This document shows positions 16,898-25,605 of a stretch of 64,000 nucleotides of DNA, in pieces; position 1 is the first letter of the stretch; each line of letters starts with the position of its first letter. Source of the DNA: Ruminococcaceae bacterium BL-6 (GTDB lineage Bacteria; Bacillota; Clostridia; Oscillospirales; Acutalibacteraceae); the NCBI GenBank assembly GCA_902810075.1, contig LR778135.1:124001-188000 (forward strand), read 5' to 3'. The position numbers and the translations under genes are program-made. A model generated the notes under the pieces. That model was not told the DNA's origin. It ran no database searches and saw only the letters and a list, made by a program, of their open reading frames with translations.

Positions 16898-18211
16898 ATG
16901 AAAAATCTTTTCAAACGGGAAGAGAGCTGTAACGATATGAAGCAATGGAGATGGACTGTGCTGGTCGGCGGAATTATTGCCCTGACGTCTCAGCTTTACC
17001 TGAACTTTTTTATCGATGGGTTCCGAATTTCCGCTGCGGCGGTCTTATATCCCGTCTTGTTGATGACGCTCACCAAAAACCAGGACGCCCTGAAGGTCGG
17101 AGCGGTCACAGGCGCTATGGTGTTTGCTTTCCGGACGCTGCTTGATTTGGCCGGGATCGCCCCCTCGCAGGGCGGGCAGCGGTCTATTCTGGCGAACGGT
17201 CTCTTCTATGTTTTTTACTGCCTGTTTTTTTCCATTATGGTAAAAAATAAATATACGGTTTCTTTTCCCCGCCTGGTTTTCAGCATTCTGGTCTGCGATT
17301 TTTCCGCGAATATCTGCGAGGTTGGGCTGCAGATCAACCTGAACTATGATTCGCTGGCCCCGAGCTTTTACCTGTATCTGCTGGGCATCGCATTTCTTCG
17401 CACCCTGGCCGCCGGGACGATTCTGGCGGGGGAGCGGAATTACCGCACGCTGATGAAACGCACGGAGCACGAGAACCGGTATCAGCGTTTGTTTTTGATG
17501 ACCACCCGGTTAAAGAATGAAATCTATTTTATGGAAAAGAATACGGATGAAATCGAATCCGCGATGAGCAACGCCTATCAGCTTTACGAAAAGCTGTCGG
17601 CGCTGGATACGCCGCCCGAACTGAAAAAGATGGCCCTGTCCATCGCGCGGGATGTGCATGAGATCAAAAAGGACTATATCCGGATCATGCAGGGAATCCA
17701 GAAGGAGATCAACGAGCAGAACGATAAGGAAACCATGAGCCTGCGTGACCTGCTCCACATTCTGGAGGAATCCACCCACCGTATGCTGGAAAGCAAGCGG
17801 CTGGATATCCAGCTGGAGATCCAGAGGCAGGACAATTTTGTCATGAAGCAGCATTATGCGCTGATGGTGGTTCTGATCAACCTCGTCAACAATGCGATCG
17901 AGGCGATCGAAGGGGTCCGCACAAAAGGCTGGGTTCGGATTGAGGAGAAAAAAGAAGGGGATTTTTATGTGTTCACCGTTTCCGACGATGGTCCCGGCAT
18001 TTCGGAAAGAGACATGAAACGCATTTTCCAAATGGGGTTCTCCACAAAATTCGATGAATTGACAGGAAATATCTACCGCGGTGTGGGCCTTTCCGGAGTC
18101 AAAATGACGGTGGAGGAGAAGTTTCACGGGACGATCGAGGTCAATTCGCAGCAGGGGGTCGGCACACAGTTTCAGGTCAGGATACCCATACATATGCTGG
18201 AGGAGACGTAG
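16898..18211 (+). CDS. Sensor histidine kinase, GlnK (YcbA)-like
   Basis: Product of up to 437 aa. The first 190 residues hold about six hydrophobic helices with no large external domain, then a coiled region (TRLKNEIYFMEKNTDEIES) and a GHKL ATPase: N-box INLVNNAIEAIEG, G1 SDDGPGIS, and GVGLSGVKMTVEEKFHG. The immediately following response regulator has a YcbB/GlnL DNA-binding domain, so the pair matches the Bacillus GlnK-GlnL glutamine-sensing system. Position downstream of gltS-gdhA supports a glutamate or glutamine signal. The start is uncertain: ATG 16898 has a GGAG about 13 nt away and ATG 16937 has only a weak site. Confidence 0.85.
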   Translation: MKNLFKREESCNDMKQWRWTVLVGGIIALTSQLYLNFFIDGFRISAAAVLYPVLLMTLTKNQDALKVGAVTGAMVFAFRTLLDLAGIAPSQGGQRSILANGLFYVFYCLFFSIMVKNKYTVSFPRLVFSILVCDFSANICEVGLQINLNYDSLAPSFYLYLLGIAFLRTLAAGTILAGERNYRTLMKRTEHENRYQRLFLMTTRLKNEIYFMEKNTDEIESAMSNAYQLYEKLSALDTPPELKKMALSIARDVHEIKKDYIRIMQGIQKEINEQNDKETMSLRDLLHILEESTHRMLESKRLDIQLEIQRQDNFVMKQHYALMVVLINLVNNAIEAIEGVRTKGWVRIEEKKEGDFYVFTVSDDGPGISERDMKRIFQMGFSTKFDELTGNIYRGVGLSGVKMTVEEKFHGTIEVNSQQGVGTQFQVRIPIHMLEET

Positions 18212-18212
18212 T

Positions 18213-19055
18213 ATGAATTTTTGTATTGTGGAGGATGATCTGTCGGTCATCAGCAATCTGGAAGAGATTATTGAAAGCAACAACCTGGGGGAAGTCTGCG
18301 GCAGCCCCGAAGAGCAGTCGCCGCCCAATGTGGATGAAATTATGGCGCTGAATCCCGACGTGGTGCTGCTTGATTTTCTGATGCCCGATGTGGATGGGAT
18401 CCAGGTCATCACGGAGCTGCGCAAGCGCGGCTGCACCGCCAAGTGCATCATGATTTCCCAGGTTTCCACAAAAGAGCTGATTATGAAGGCGTATAATGCC
18501 GGTGTGGATTTTTTCATCAGCAAGCCCATCAATGTTATCGAGATCAAGCGCGTGATCCAGAACGTCATGAAGCAGATCGAAATGGAGCAGAAGCTGTCCA
18601 GCATCCGCAAAATGTTTCAGTCCGACGTGGAAGGGCCCGCCGAAAAAGAGGAGAAGGATATCCCGATCCGCAAGCTGCAGCTGATCCTGAATCAGCTCGG
18701 CATGTCCGGAGAAAAGGGCTCCAAGGATATCGTCAAGGTGTGCAAATATCTTTACGAGCAGGAAAAATCAACCATGTCCCAGGAAAATGTCGGGCGCCTG
18801 TGCGAGATGCTCAGCGACAACCCGAAAAGCATGGAACAGCGCATCCGCCGCGCAATCGCAAAAGGGATGACGAACCTTGCGAATCTGGGGATCGAGGACT
18901 TTATGAACGATACGTTCACCCGCTATTCCAGCACCCTGTTTTCTTTTGAGGGGATCAAGACGGAAATGGATTATATCCGGGGGAAGCGTACCAGCGGCGG
19001 AAAAATATCGATCAAAAAGTTTATCAACGGCCTTCTTGTTTTTATGGATCAGTAA
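18213..19055 (+). CDS. Response regulator with YcbB/GlnL domain
   Basis: A 280-aa regulator. Receiver at residues 1-120 (EDD near 8-10, phospho-Asp in VVLLDFLMPDVDG, Lys in FFISKPIN), linked to a C-terminal YcbB-type domain of about 150 residues (LQLILNQLGMSGEKGSKDIV ... SMEQRIRRAIAKGMTNLANLG) used for DNA binding in GlnL/YcbB. The start lies 1 nt after the kinase stop, so they are translationally linked. By analogy to Bacillus it should activate glutamine/glutamate transport or use genes when the kinase is stimulated; targets here could include gltS or the gcd/gct operons. Confidence 0.9.
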   Translation: MNFCIVEDDLSVISNLEEIIESNNLGEVCGSPEEQSPPNVDEIMALNPDVVLLDFLMPDVDGIQVITELRKRGCTAKCIMISQVSTKELIMKAYNAGVDFFISKPINVIEIKRVIQNVMKQIEMEQKLSSIRKMFQSDVEGPAEKEEKDIPIRKLQLILNQLGMSGEKGSKDIVKVCKYLYEQEKSTMSQENVGRLCEMLSDNPKSMEQRIRRAIAKGMTNLANLGIEDFMNDTFTRYSSTLFSFEGIKTEMDYIRGKRTSGGKISIKKFINGLLVFMDQ

Positions 19056-19104
19056 ACCCTTCCAAAGAAAATACCCGCGGGCCGGATGTTTTCGCAGAAA
19101 TGGG

Positions 19105-19142
19105 AAAACCCGGATGCTCGCAGAGAAGAGCATCCGGGTTTT
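19105..19142. terminator. Bidirectional terminator between response regulator and hbd
   Basis: Fifteen-base-pair stem, AAAACCCGGATGCTC (19105-19119) with its complement (19128-19142), flanked by A- and T-runs, between convergent genes. Confidence 0.88.
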
Positions 19143-19169
19143 CTTTCATTAGCATGGCAAATAGCTAAG

Positions 19170-20006
19170 TCAGGAGTAGGTATAAAAGCCCTTTCCGGTC
19201 TTTTTCCCTAAAACCCCGCCGCGCACCATTTTGCGCAGGAGGGGATGTGGGCGGTATTTGGGGTCGCCCGTTTCGGACTGGAGGACTTCCATAATGGCAA
19301 GGCAGATATCCAGGCCGATCAGGTCGCCCAGGGCCAAGGGGCCCATCGGGTGGTTTGCACCGAGCTTCATGGCGGTGTCGATGCTTTCAGCGGAGGCGGT
19401 TCCATCCGCATAGATCCCGATCGCTTCGTTGATCATCGGGATCAGGATGCGGTTTACGATAAATCCGGCCGCGTCCTTTGCGACGATCGCGGTCTTGCCG
19501 ACCTCTTTCGCAATGGACTGAATTCTTTCCACCAGTTCGTCCGGCGTGTTCAGGCCCACTACGATTTCGACCAGCTTCATGACCGGAGCCGGGTTGAAGA
19601 AATGCATCCCGACGACCGGGCGGTCCAAACCGTTGGAAATCTCGGTTACGGAAAGCGAAGATGTATTCGTGGCGAAAATCGTGTCCTTTTTGCAGATCTT
19701 CTGCAGCTCAAGGAACACATCGCGTTTTGCCTTCAGGTTTTCGATCGCGGCTTCCTCGATCAGGTCGCAGTCCGCCGCCTTATCCTTCAGGCCGGTTGTG
19801 ATCTTGGACAGGATGAAATCCTTTTTGGCGGGTTCCAGTCTTCCTTTTTCAACCTGATGTTCCAGGGATTTTCTGATTTTTTCTTTTCCTCTTTGCGCAA
19901 AGCTCTCTTCAATGTCGCACAAGACGACTTCGTAGCCATCTGTGCTGGCAAAGACCTGTGCGATGCCCGAGCCCATGGTTCCGGCGCCGATTACGCCAAC
20001 TTTCAT
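19170..20006 (-). CDS. hbd: 3-hydroxybutyryl-CoA dehydrogenase
   Basis: Reduces acetoacetyl-CoA to 3-hydroxybutyryl-CoA in the acetyl-CoA route to butyrate. The 278-aa product has the NAD(P)-binding [14 protein letters not shown] at the N-terminus, the catalytic region [19 protein letters not shown] with the active His, and the C-terminal helical domain ([18 protein letters not shown]). AGGAGG precedes ATG 20006. It follows the thiolase gene by 49 nt and is the last gene before a bidirectional terminator, so the two form an operon. Confidence 0.95.
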   Translation of the reverse strand: MKVGVIGAGTMGSGIAQVFASTDGYEVVLCDIEESFAQRGKEKIRKSLEHQVEKGRLEPAKKDFILSKITTGLKDKAADCDLIEEAAIENLKAKRDVFLELQKICKKDTIFATNTSSLSVTEISNGLDRPVVGMHFFNPAPVMKLVEIVVGLNTPDELVERIQSIAKEVGKTAIVAKDAAGFIVNRILIPMINEAIGIYADGTASAESIDTAMKLGANHPMGPLALGDLIGLDICLAIMEVLQSETGDPKYRPHPLLRKMVRGGVLGKKTGKGFYTYS

Positions 20007-20055
20007 AGCTGATGACCTCCTGTAAAAATTTTTTTACTGGTGGATTCGATTCCCA

Positions 20056-21243
20056 TCAGACTTCGACAATCGAGGCAACGCCCATGCCGCCGCCTACGCA
20101 CAGCGTGGCAAGGCCGCGTCCGCCGCCCCGGCGCTGAAGCTCGTGGAGCAGGGTGACGAGGATACGGCATCCGGAGGCGCCCACGGGGTGGCCGAGCGCG
20201 ACCGCGCCGCCGTTCGGGTTGACGCGCTTGGGATCCCATTTCAGCTCCATACCGACGGCCACCGCCTGTGCGGCGAACGCTTCGTTGGCCTCGATGACAT
20301 CCATGTCGTTGATTCCGAATCCCGTCTTTTTAAAGACCTTCTTGGTGGCGAACGCCGGCCCGATGCCCATGATGGCCGGATCGACGCCGGCCCAGGCGCC
20401 GGCGACCCACTTGGCCATCGGCTTTACGCCGAGCTCTTTGGCCTTTTCCGCGCTCATGACGATTACCGCCGCCGCGCCGTCGTTGATGCCGGAGGCATTG
20501 GCCGCGGTCACGGTTCCGGTCCCGTCTTTCAGGAACACCGGCGGAAGCTTGGAGATGCTCTCCGCGGTCACGCCCTTGCGGGGGCCTTCATCCACCTTGA
20601 ACATCGTGGTTTCCTTTTTCTTCAGCGGAACCTCTACCGGCAGGATCTCGGCGTCGAATCTTCCGGCGGCCTGTGCGGCTTCGCATTTCTGCTGGCTCCA
20701 TGCAGAAAATTCATCCTGCATCTGACGGGTGACTCCGTATTTTTTCGCGACGTTTTCCGCCGTCATACCCATATGATAATTATTGAAAGCGTCCCACAGG
20801 GAATCCCGGATCATGGTGTCGACCAGCGTGCCGTCGTTCATGCGGTAGCCGAAACGGGCATTCGGCAGAGCAAAAGGAGCACGGGACATGTTTTCCATAC
20901 CGCCCGCAACGACGACGTCGGCTTCGCCGGCAAGAACACGGGAAGCAGCCATATTGACGCTCTGCAAACCGGAGCCGCACACCTGGTTGATGGTCAGCGC
21001 GGGGACTTCCTGCGGAATTCCGGCAAAGATCGAGGCCTGACGCGCGGGGTTCTGGCCCAAAGCGGCCTGAAGCACGCAGCCCATCAGAACTTCATCCACG
21101 TCGGCGGGGGCGATGCCTGCCCGTTTCAGAGCTTCCTTCACCACCAGCGCGCCAAGGGTGGTTGCGGGTGTTTTAGAAAGAGCTCCGCCCATTTTGCCGA
21201 TGGCGGTCCTTACGGCACCGGCCAATACAACTTGTTTTTCCAT
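20056..21243 (-). CDS. thlA: Acetyl-CoA C-acetyltransferase (thiolase)
   Basis: Condenses two acetyl-CoA to acetoacetyl-CoA. Product of 395 aa with the three thiolase marks: [11 protein letters not shown] (acyl-accepting Cys89), [15 protein letters not shown] (catalytic His) and CVGGGMG (second Cys). ATG 21243 follows AGGAGG; the frame opens 51 codons earlier but crosses the promoter region. First gene of thlA-hbd, with a strong -35 and a large palindrome just upstream, so expression is probably repressor-controlled, possibly by the divergent IclR protein. Confidence 0.95.
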   Translation of the reverse strand: MEKQVVLAGAVRTAIGKMGGALSKTPATTLGALVVKEALKRAGIAPADVDEVLMGCVLQAALGQNPARQASIFAGIPQEVPALTINQVCGSGLQSVNMAASRVLAGEADVVVAGGMENMSRAPFALPNARFGYRMNDGTLVDTMIRDSLWDAFNNYHMGMTAENVAKKYGVTRQMQDEFSAWSQQKCEAAQAAGRFDAEILPVEVPLKKKETTMFKVDEGPRKGVTAESISKLPPVFLKDGTGTVTAANASGINDGAAAVIVMSAEKAKELGVKPMAKWVAGAWAGVDPAIMGIGPAFATKKVFKKTGFGINDMDVIEANEAFAAQAVAVGMELKWDPKRVNPNGGAVALGHPVGASGCRILVTLLHELQRRGGGRGLATLCVGGGMGVASIVEV

Positions 21244-21326
21244 AAGAGAAACCTCCTGATTTTCTGTCGTTTCCAAGACGAACGGTCCCGTTTGCTTTGC
21301 AAATGAAATGCAGAACAAAATTTCGT

Positions 21327-21389
21327 AATAAGGAATCCATTCTGAATCATGGAATGAATTCCTTATTATTATCTCACTAAGAATGTCAA
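21327..21389 (-). promoter_or_regulatory. thlA promoter with 41-bp palindromic operator
   Basis: Minus strand TTGACA (21389-21384), about 15-nt spacer, TAATAA (21368-21363). Overlapping and just downstream of the -10 is a long inverted repeat: AATAAGGAATCCATTC (21327-21342) and its near-complement (21351-21367), one mismatch over 16 positions, 8-nt centre. Its position suggests a repressor operator. It lies in the 350-nt divergent gap with the IclR gene. Confidence 0.6.
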
Positions 21390-21492
21390 AACACAATAGC
21401 AGCGCACTTCAAATGTTCAACAAAATAGGATTTACATTTTTATCGATAATAAACAATAAACAAATATATTTTTGATTTCACAAAAACAGGAA

Positions 21493-21521
21493 TTGCATAA
21501 TGCGGAATTATCTTGTATTAT
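21493..21521 (+). promoter_or_regulatory. Promoter of the IclR-type regulator
   Basis: TTGCAT (21493-21498), 17-nt spacer, TATTAT (21516-21521), 72 nt before the start codon. The rest of the 350-nt divergent gap is AT-rich and has no gene. Confidence 0.55.
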
Positions 21522-21593
21522 GTTAAGCGAAATTATGGAGAAACTAGACCTGACACATTGCGTTTGGCATTTTTGGACTGAGGGGGAGAAAAA

Positions 21594-22370
21594 ATGGTAC
21601 AAAGCCTGGTGCGTGCCATGGAGATATTAGAGCATTTAAGGCAGTCGGATAAATCCTGTTCTCTGGCGGAGCTCACCCGCAAGACAGGGCTTCCATCCAG
21701 CACTGTTCACAGAATATTACAGACGTTCTGCAGCACGAACTATGTGGTGCGCGACCCGAAAACACATCTTTACCGGCTTGGGACGGCGCTGATTCCCCTG
21801 GGGATGGCGGCGACCAGGCGCCTGAAACTGAGGGATTCGGCGCTTCCGGTGCTGAAAAACCTGATGCGCATGACGGAAGAAGACGTGTTTCTCATCATCA
21901 TTTCCGGCTATCAGGGGATTGTGCTGGAAAAAGTGGAGGGTCCCAATCCGCTGAAAGTGGTGGAACGCTTCGGCGGCGAGGTGGACCTGCACTGCGGGGG
22001 AATCCGCCGCTCGCTTTTCGCCTATCAGCCCGACAGCTTCATAGAATCGTACATTCGCCACCACCTTCCCCATATGGCCGAGCATCCGGAGGAAAAGGAG
22101 ACGCTTCTCCGGAACCTGAGCCGGATCCGGGAGGAAGGGGTGGCGGTTTCCCGCGGGGAGTATATTCCGCATGCCGTGGGGATCGGTGCGCCGGTTTTCG
22201 ACATGAACGACAAGGCGATCGCATCCATCGGGCTGATCGCGCCGCAGTCTCGCACCCCCCCGGAGCAGGTGAAACGCTTTAAAGAGTTGGTAAAACAGCA
22301 CGCCGAGCAGCTTTCCGCGCTGCTTGGATATGTCAGGAACAACAAGGGAATTTCGGAGGAATGCAAGTAG
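21594..22370 (+). CDS. IclR-family transcriptional regulator
   Basis: A 258-aa regulator. The winged helix-turn-helix is in residues 1-65 (AMEILEHL ... SLAELTRKTGLPSSTVHRIL) and the effector-binding domain follows (VFLIIISGYQGIVLEKVEG, GEYIPHAVGIGAPVFDMN, ASIGLIAP). GGGGGAG precedes ATG 21594. Flanked by thlA-hbd on one side (divergent) and gcdD-gcdC on the other (same strand), it is well placed to control both halves of crotonyl-CoA production. Effector unknown; organic acids or CoA-derived acids are common for the family. Confidence 0.92.
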   Translation: MVQSLVRAMEILEHLRQSDKSCSLAELTRKTGLPSSTVHRILQTFCSTNYVVRDPKTHLYRLGTALIPLGMAATRRLKLRDSALPVLKNLMRMTEEDVFLIIISGYQGIVLEKVEGPNPLKVVERFGGEVDLHCGGIRRSLFAYQPDSFIESYIRHHLPHMAEHPEEKETLLRNLSRIREEGVAVSRGEYIPHAVGIGAPVFDMNDKAIASIGLIAPQSRTPPEQVKRFKELVKQHAEQLSALLGYVRNNKGISEECK

Positions 22371-22400
22371 AAAATAAAAGTTGGATGTTGACTTTTTTTG

Positions 22401-22429
22401 TTGACATAGAAATAAATTGATGCTATCAT
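22401..22429 (+). promoter_or_regulatory. gcdD-gcdC promoter
   Basis: TTGACA (22401-22406), 17-nt spacer, TATCAT (22424-22429), near consensus, 68 nt before gcdD. Confidence 0.75.
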
Positions 22430-22496
22430 TTATTTGAAAAATTCCAGAAAATGAAACGTATTTCACAATATGGGATGGTAAGGAGGAGGGATAAAT

Positions 22497-22751
22497 ATGC
22501 TCACGCTGGTAGGAGTGCTGTCCGCGATCATTTTAATCCTTGTGATTGTCATGAATTCCAAAATCACGGCGATCAAGACGGAAATGAATGAACAGATCGG
22601 CCAGCTGAAGGAACAGCTTGCCGCTGCGGCCGCCCCGGTGGAAGACGGGGAGGAAGAAGCCCAGGTATTCGCGTCCATTATGGGCGCTGTCAGTGAAGAA
22701 CTGCAGATTCCGGTGGAAGAACTGACTTTCAGCATTAGAGAATGTGCCTGA
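22497..22751 (+). CDS. gcdD: Glutaconyl-CoA decarboxylase delta subunit / OadG-like small membrane protein
   Basis: An 84-aa protein with one N-terminal helix (LTLVGVLSAIILILVIVMNS) and a charged cytoplasmic tail with an acidic linker. Delta or gamma subunits of Na+-translocating decarboxylases have this design and link the carboxyltransferase to the membrane pump. AAGGAGG precedes the start. It is 31 nt upstream of the biotin carrier gcdC, and the order matches the gcdD-gcdC pairing described for glutamate fermenters. Sequence similarity at this size is weak, so the call rests on context. Confidence 0.75.
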   Translation: MLTLVGVLSAIILILVIVMNSKITAIKTEMNEQIGQLKEQLAAAAAPVEDGEEEAQVFASIMGAVSEELQIPVEELTFSIRECA

Positions 22752-22782
22752 TTGAAAGAATGCTTGATAGGAGATGGCGAAG

Positions 22783-23244
22783 ATGAAATATTTAGCTAGA
22801 GTAAACGGTAAATTGTATGAGGTGGATGTGGAGCGAGCTCCGTCCCAGTATCAGCCGATTCCCAGAAGTGCTTATACCGGCGGCGCACCTGTTCCCGCGC
22901 CGGTAGCTGCGCCTGTGGCAGCCCCGGCTCCCGCCCCGGCACCGGCCCCTGCGCCGAAAGCGGCGGCTCCCGCACCCGCCCCTGCTCCCGCCCCGAAGGC
23001 GAAGGCGCCCGCGCCTAAGCTCGCCGAAGGCGACACCAAGATCGACTGCCCGATGCCCGGCAAGATTCTGGATATCAAGGTTTCGGAAGGCCAGTCCGTC
23101 AAGTCCGGGCAGACCCTGCTGATTCTGGAAGCCATGAAGATGGAAAACGAAATCGTATCCCCTGTGGACGCGGTTGTCAAGAAGGTTTCCGTCCAGAAGG
23201 GCGATATGGTGGAATCCAACGACCCGCTGATCATTTTGGGCTGA
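22783..23244 (+). CDS. gcdC: Glutaconyl-CoA decarboxylase biotin carrier (gamma) subunit
   Basis: Carries CO2 from the carboxyltransferase (GcdA) to the membrane decarboxylase. N-terminal 30 residues (MKYLARVNGKLYEVDVE) are typical, then a flexible Ala/Pro linker at about 35-80, then a biotinyl domain with EAMKMEN (biotin Lys119) to residue 153. Start decided by AGGAG at 22769-22773: ATG 22783 is 9 nt away, while ATG 22774 directly abuts it. Could in principle serve another Na+-pump decarboxylase, but gcdA follows 334 nt downstream. Confidence 0.88.
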   Translation: MKYLARVNGKLYEVDVERAPSQYQPIPRSAYTGGAPVPAPVAAPVAAPAPAPAPAPAPKAAAPAPAPAPAPKAKAPAPKLAEGDTKIDCPMPGKILDIKVSEGQSVKSGQTLLILEAMKMENEIVSPVDAVVKKVSVQKGDMVESNDPLIILG

Positions 23245-23578
23245 TTCCCATACTTTTCCCGCTTTTGGAACGTCCATCCGGAGCTCCGGGGCTTTCCCCC
23301 GGCCGGTTTACGGTTCCGGATTGCTCCGCGGAGTTTTTCCCCGCTGCGTAAAAGCGCTGACGGGGAGATTTTGTGTGGGCGTTTGGGCCCGGCGGACTTC
23401 CGTTTGGAAGGCGGAAATTTTCTGCAAAATAAAAAACATTTTTCCCGATTATTTTGTTTTGTATTGGCAAAATTCGAGAAATGTGATATAATGAAAACAG
23501 ATGAAATTTTGCGGAAAATATTGTATTTTTTTGTAGTTTTTAAATAAATTCATCCAGAATTAAGGAGGCACTTGCAAA
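23245..23578 (+). promoter_or_regulatory. gcdC-gcdA gap with gcdA promoter
   Basis: No gene. Near 23277-23300 are overlapping GC hairpins (CCGGAGCTCCGG, CCGGGG-CTTT-CCCCGG) without a T-run. The gcdA promoter is TTGGCA (23464-23469), 17-nt spacer, TATAAT (23487-23492); the 86-nt leader ends in AAGGAGG. The gap has no gcdB. Confidence 0.75.
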
Positions 23579-25348
23579 ATGGGAGATCATGGCTACTCGA
23601 TGCCTGGTTATTTTCAGAAGATGCCCACGATTGGAACGGCAGATGGAAATAAAAACCCCGAGAACGAGGCTGAAATTAAAAAGATAGAACAGGAAATCAA
23701 AGATAAGATCGCGCAGGTCCTTCAAAACGGCCGCTCTGACGAATCGCTGCACGAATCCGGACAGATGACGGCGGCCGACAGGGTGGAGGCATTGGTGGAC
23801 AAGGGCAGCTGGTGCCCGCTGAACAGCCTTTACAACCCGCAGGGGAATAAAACCGGCAGCACCGCCATTCTCAAAGGCCTTGGCAAAATCCACGGCAAAT
23901 GGGCGGTCGTCGTCGCATCCGACAACAAAAAGCTGGCCGGCGCATGGGTGCCCGGCCAGGCCGAAAACCTGCTGCGCGCTTCCGACACGGCCAAATGCCT
24001 GAACATTCCGCTTGTCTATCTGCTTAACTGCAGCGGCGTCAAGCTCGACGAGCAGGAAAAAGTGTATCCGGACCGCCGCCTGGGCGGCACGCCGTTCTAC
24101 CGCAACGCGGAGCTGAATCAGCTCGGTATTCCGGTGATCGTCGGCATTTACGGAACGAACCCGGCCGGCGGCGGATATCACAGCATCAGCCCCACGATCC
24201 TGATCGCCCATGAAAAAGCGAACATGGCAGTCGGCGGCGCCGGAATCGTCGGCGGCATGAACCCGAAGGGCTATGTCGACGAGGACTCCGCGAAGGATCT
24301 GATCGAAGCGACCAAAAAGGCGGTCGCGCACGCGCCCGGCTCCGTTGCGATCCACTACGGCCAGACCGGCTTCTTCCGCGAGGCCTATACCGAGGAGAGA
24401 GGCGTGATCGAGGCCATCAAGAAATACATGGATGACCTGCCGCATTACAACCTCGACTTCTTCCGCGTGGATGATGTGCATGATCCGCTGTACGACGCGG
24501 CCGACCTTTACAATATCCTGCCGATGAACCAGAAGCGCGCCTATCATGTCGAGGAAGTTCTGGGACGCGTCTTTGACGGCAGCGAATTTATGGAATATAA
24601 GAAGGGCTACGGCCCGGAAGTCATCACCGGCATCGCGAAGGTGAACGGACTTCTGGTGGGCGTGGTCGCCAACTATCAGGGCATTCTGATGAACTACCCC
24701 GAATATAAGGAAAAAGGCTCCGTCGGCGTGGGCGGCAAGCTGTACCGGCAGGGCCTGCTGAAGATGAACGAATTCGTCACCCTGTGCGGCAGGGACCGCC
24801 TGCCGATCGTGTGGTTCCAGGATACGAGCGGAATCGACGTCGGCGACGATGCGGAAAAGGCGGAGCTGCTCGGCCTCGGCCAGTCGCTGATCTATTCGAT
24901 CCAGAACTCGAAGGTCCCGCAGATCGAGATCACGCTCAGAAAGAGCAGCGCGGCGGCCCACTATGTCATGGGCGGCCCACAGGGCAACGATACCAACGCC
25001 TTTACGATCGGCACCGCGGCCACCGAGATCTACGTCATGAACGGCGAGACGGCGGCTGTCGCCATGTACTCCCGCAGGCTGGTCAAGGATTCCAAAGCGG
25101 GCAAGGACCTGAAGCCCACCATCGACAAGATGAACGATCTGATCAAGCTCTATCATGACAAATCCCGCCCGCAGTTCTGCACGGAGCACGGCTTTGTCGA
25201 CGAGATCGTCAGCCTGACGGACATCAGGAAATATGTTGTGGCGTTTGCTGAGGCCGTTTATCAGAATCCGACCTCCATCTGCCCGTTCCATCAGATGGTT
25301 CTGCCCCGCACGATCCGCGATTACGACAACCTGAACCTGAAGGGCTGA
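23579..25348 (+). CDS. gcdA: Glutaconyl-CoA decarboxylase alpha subunit (carboxyltransferase)
   Basis: Transfers the carboxyl group of glutaconyl-CoA to biotin on GcdC, leaving crotonyl-CoA. The 589-aa length is very close to the Acidaminococcus GcdA. Two crotonase-fold halves are visible: WAVVVASDNKKLAGAW and YGTNPAGGGYHSISPT in the first, and VGVVANYQGILMNYPEY, VWFQDTSGIDVGDDAEKAEL and VMGGPQGNDTNAFTIG in the second. AAGGAGG before ATG 23579. It opens the series gcdA-CoA transferase-crt-bcd-etfBA-gctAB-hgdCAB on one strand, the complete route from 2-hydroxyglutarate and from acetyl-CoA units to butyrate. Confidence 0.95.
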   Translation: MGDHGYSMPGYFQKMPTIGTADGNKNPENEAEIKKIEQEIKDKIAQVLQNGRSDESLHESGQMTAADRVEALVDKGSWCPLNSLYNPQGNKTGSTAILKGLGKIHGKWAVVVASDNKKLAGAWVPGQAENLLRASDTAKCLNIPLVYLLNCSGVKLDEQEKVYPDRRLGGTPFYRNAELNQLGIPVIVGIYGTNPAGGGYHSISPTILIAHEKANMAVGGAGIVGGMNPKGYVDEDSAKDLIEATKKAVAHAPGSVAIHYGQTGFFREAYTEERGVIEAIKKYMDDLPHYNLDFFRVDDVHDPLYDAADLYNILPMNQKRAYHVEEVLGRVFDGSEFMEYKKGYGPEVITGIAKVNGLLVGVVANYQGILMNYPEYKEKGSVGVGGKLYRQGLLKMNEFVTLCGRDRLPIVWFQDTSGIDVGDDAEKAELLGLGQSLIYSIQNSKVPQIEITLRKSSAAAHYVMGGPQGNDTNAFTIGTAATEIYVMNGETAAVAMYSRRLVKDSKAGKDLKPTIDKMNDLIKLYHDKSRPQFCTEHGFVDEIVSLTDIRKYVVAFAEAVYQNPTSICPFHQMVLPRTIRDYDNLNLKG

Positions 25349-25605
25349 GGCCCGGTTTTACAAAACACTGCAGCGTCAAGCTCCCCGAGCGGCGGGTCTT
25401 CCCCGCCGCCTTTGCGGAACTTGAGAGGATGATCCGCGCCGGGCGGTTTTCAGGGCTGCTTCCGCGTGCGGAAAAAGGGTACAGTTCCGACCAGAGAGAC
25501 TGACCGGGAATGGAACCAGGGAGGCTTCAAACCCGGGAAATTCAGTCGGACTTCGTCAGGCCTGATTATGTGAAAATAACGACAATGTACAAGGAGCTAC
25601 ACCAA

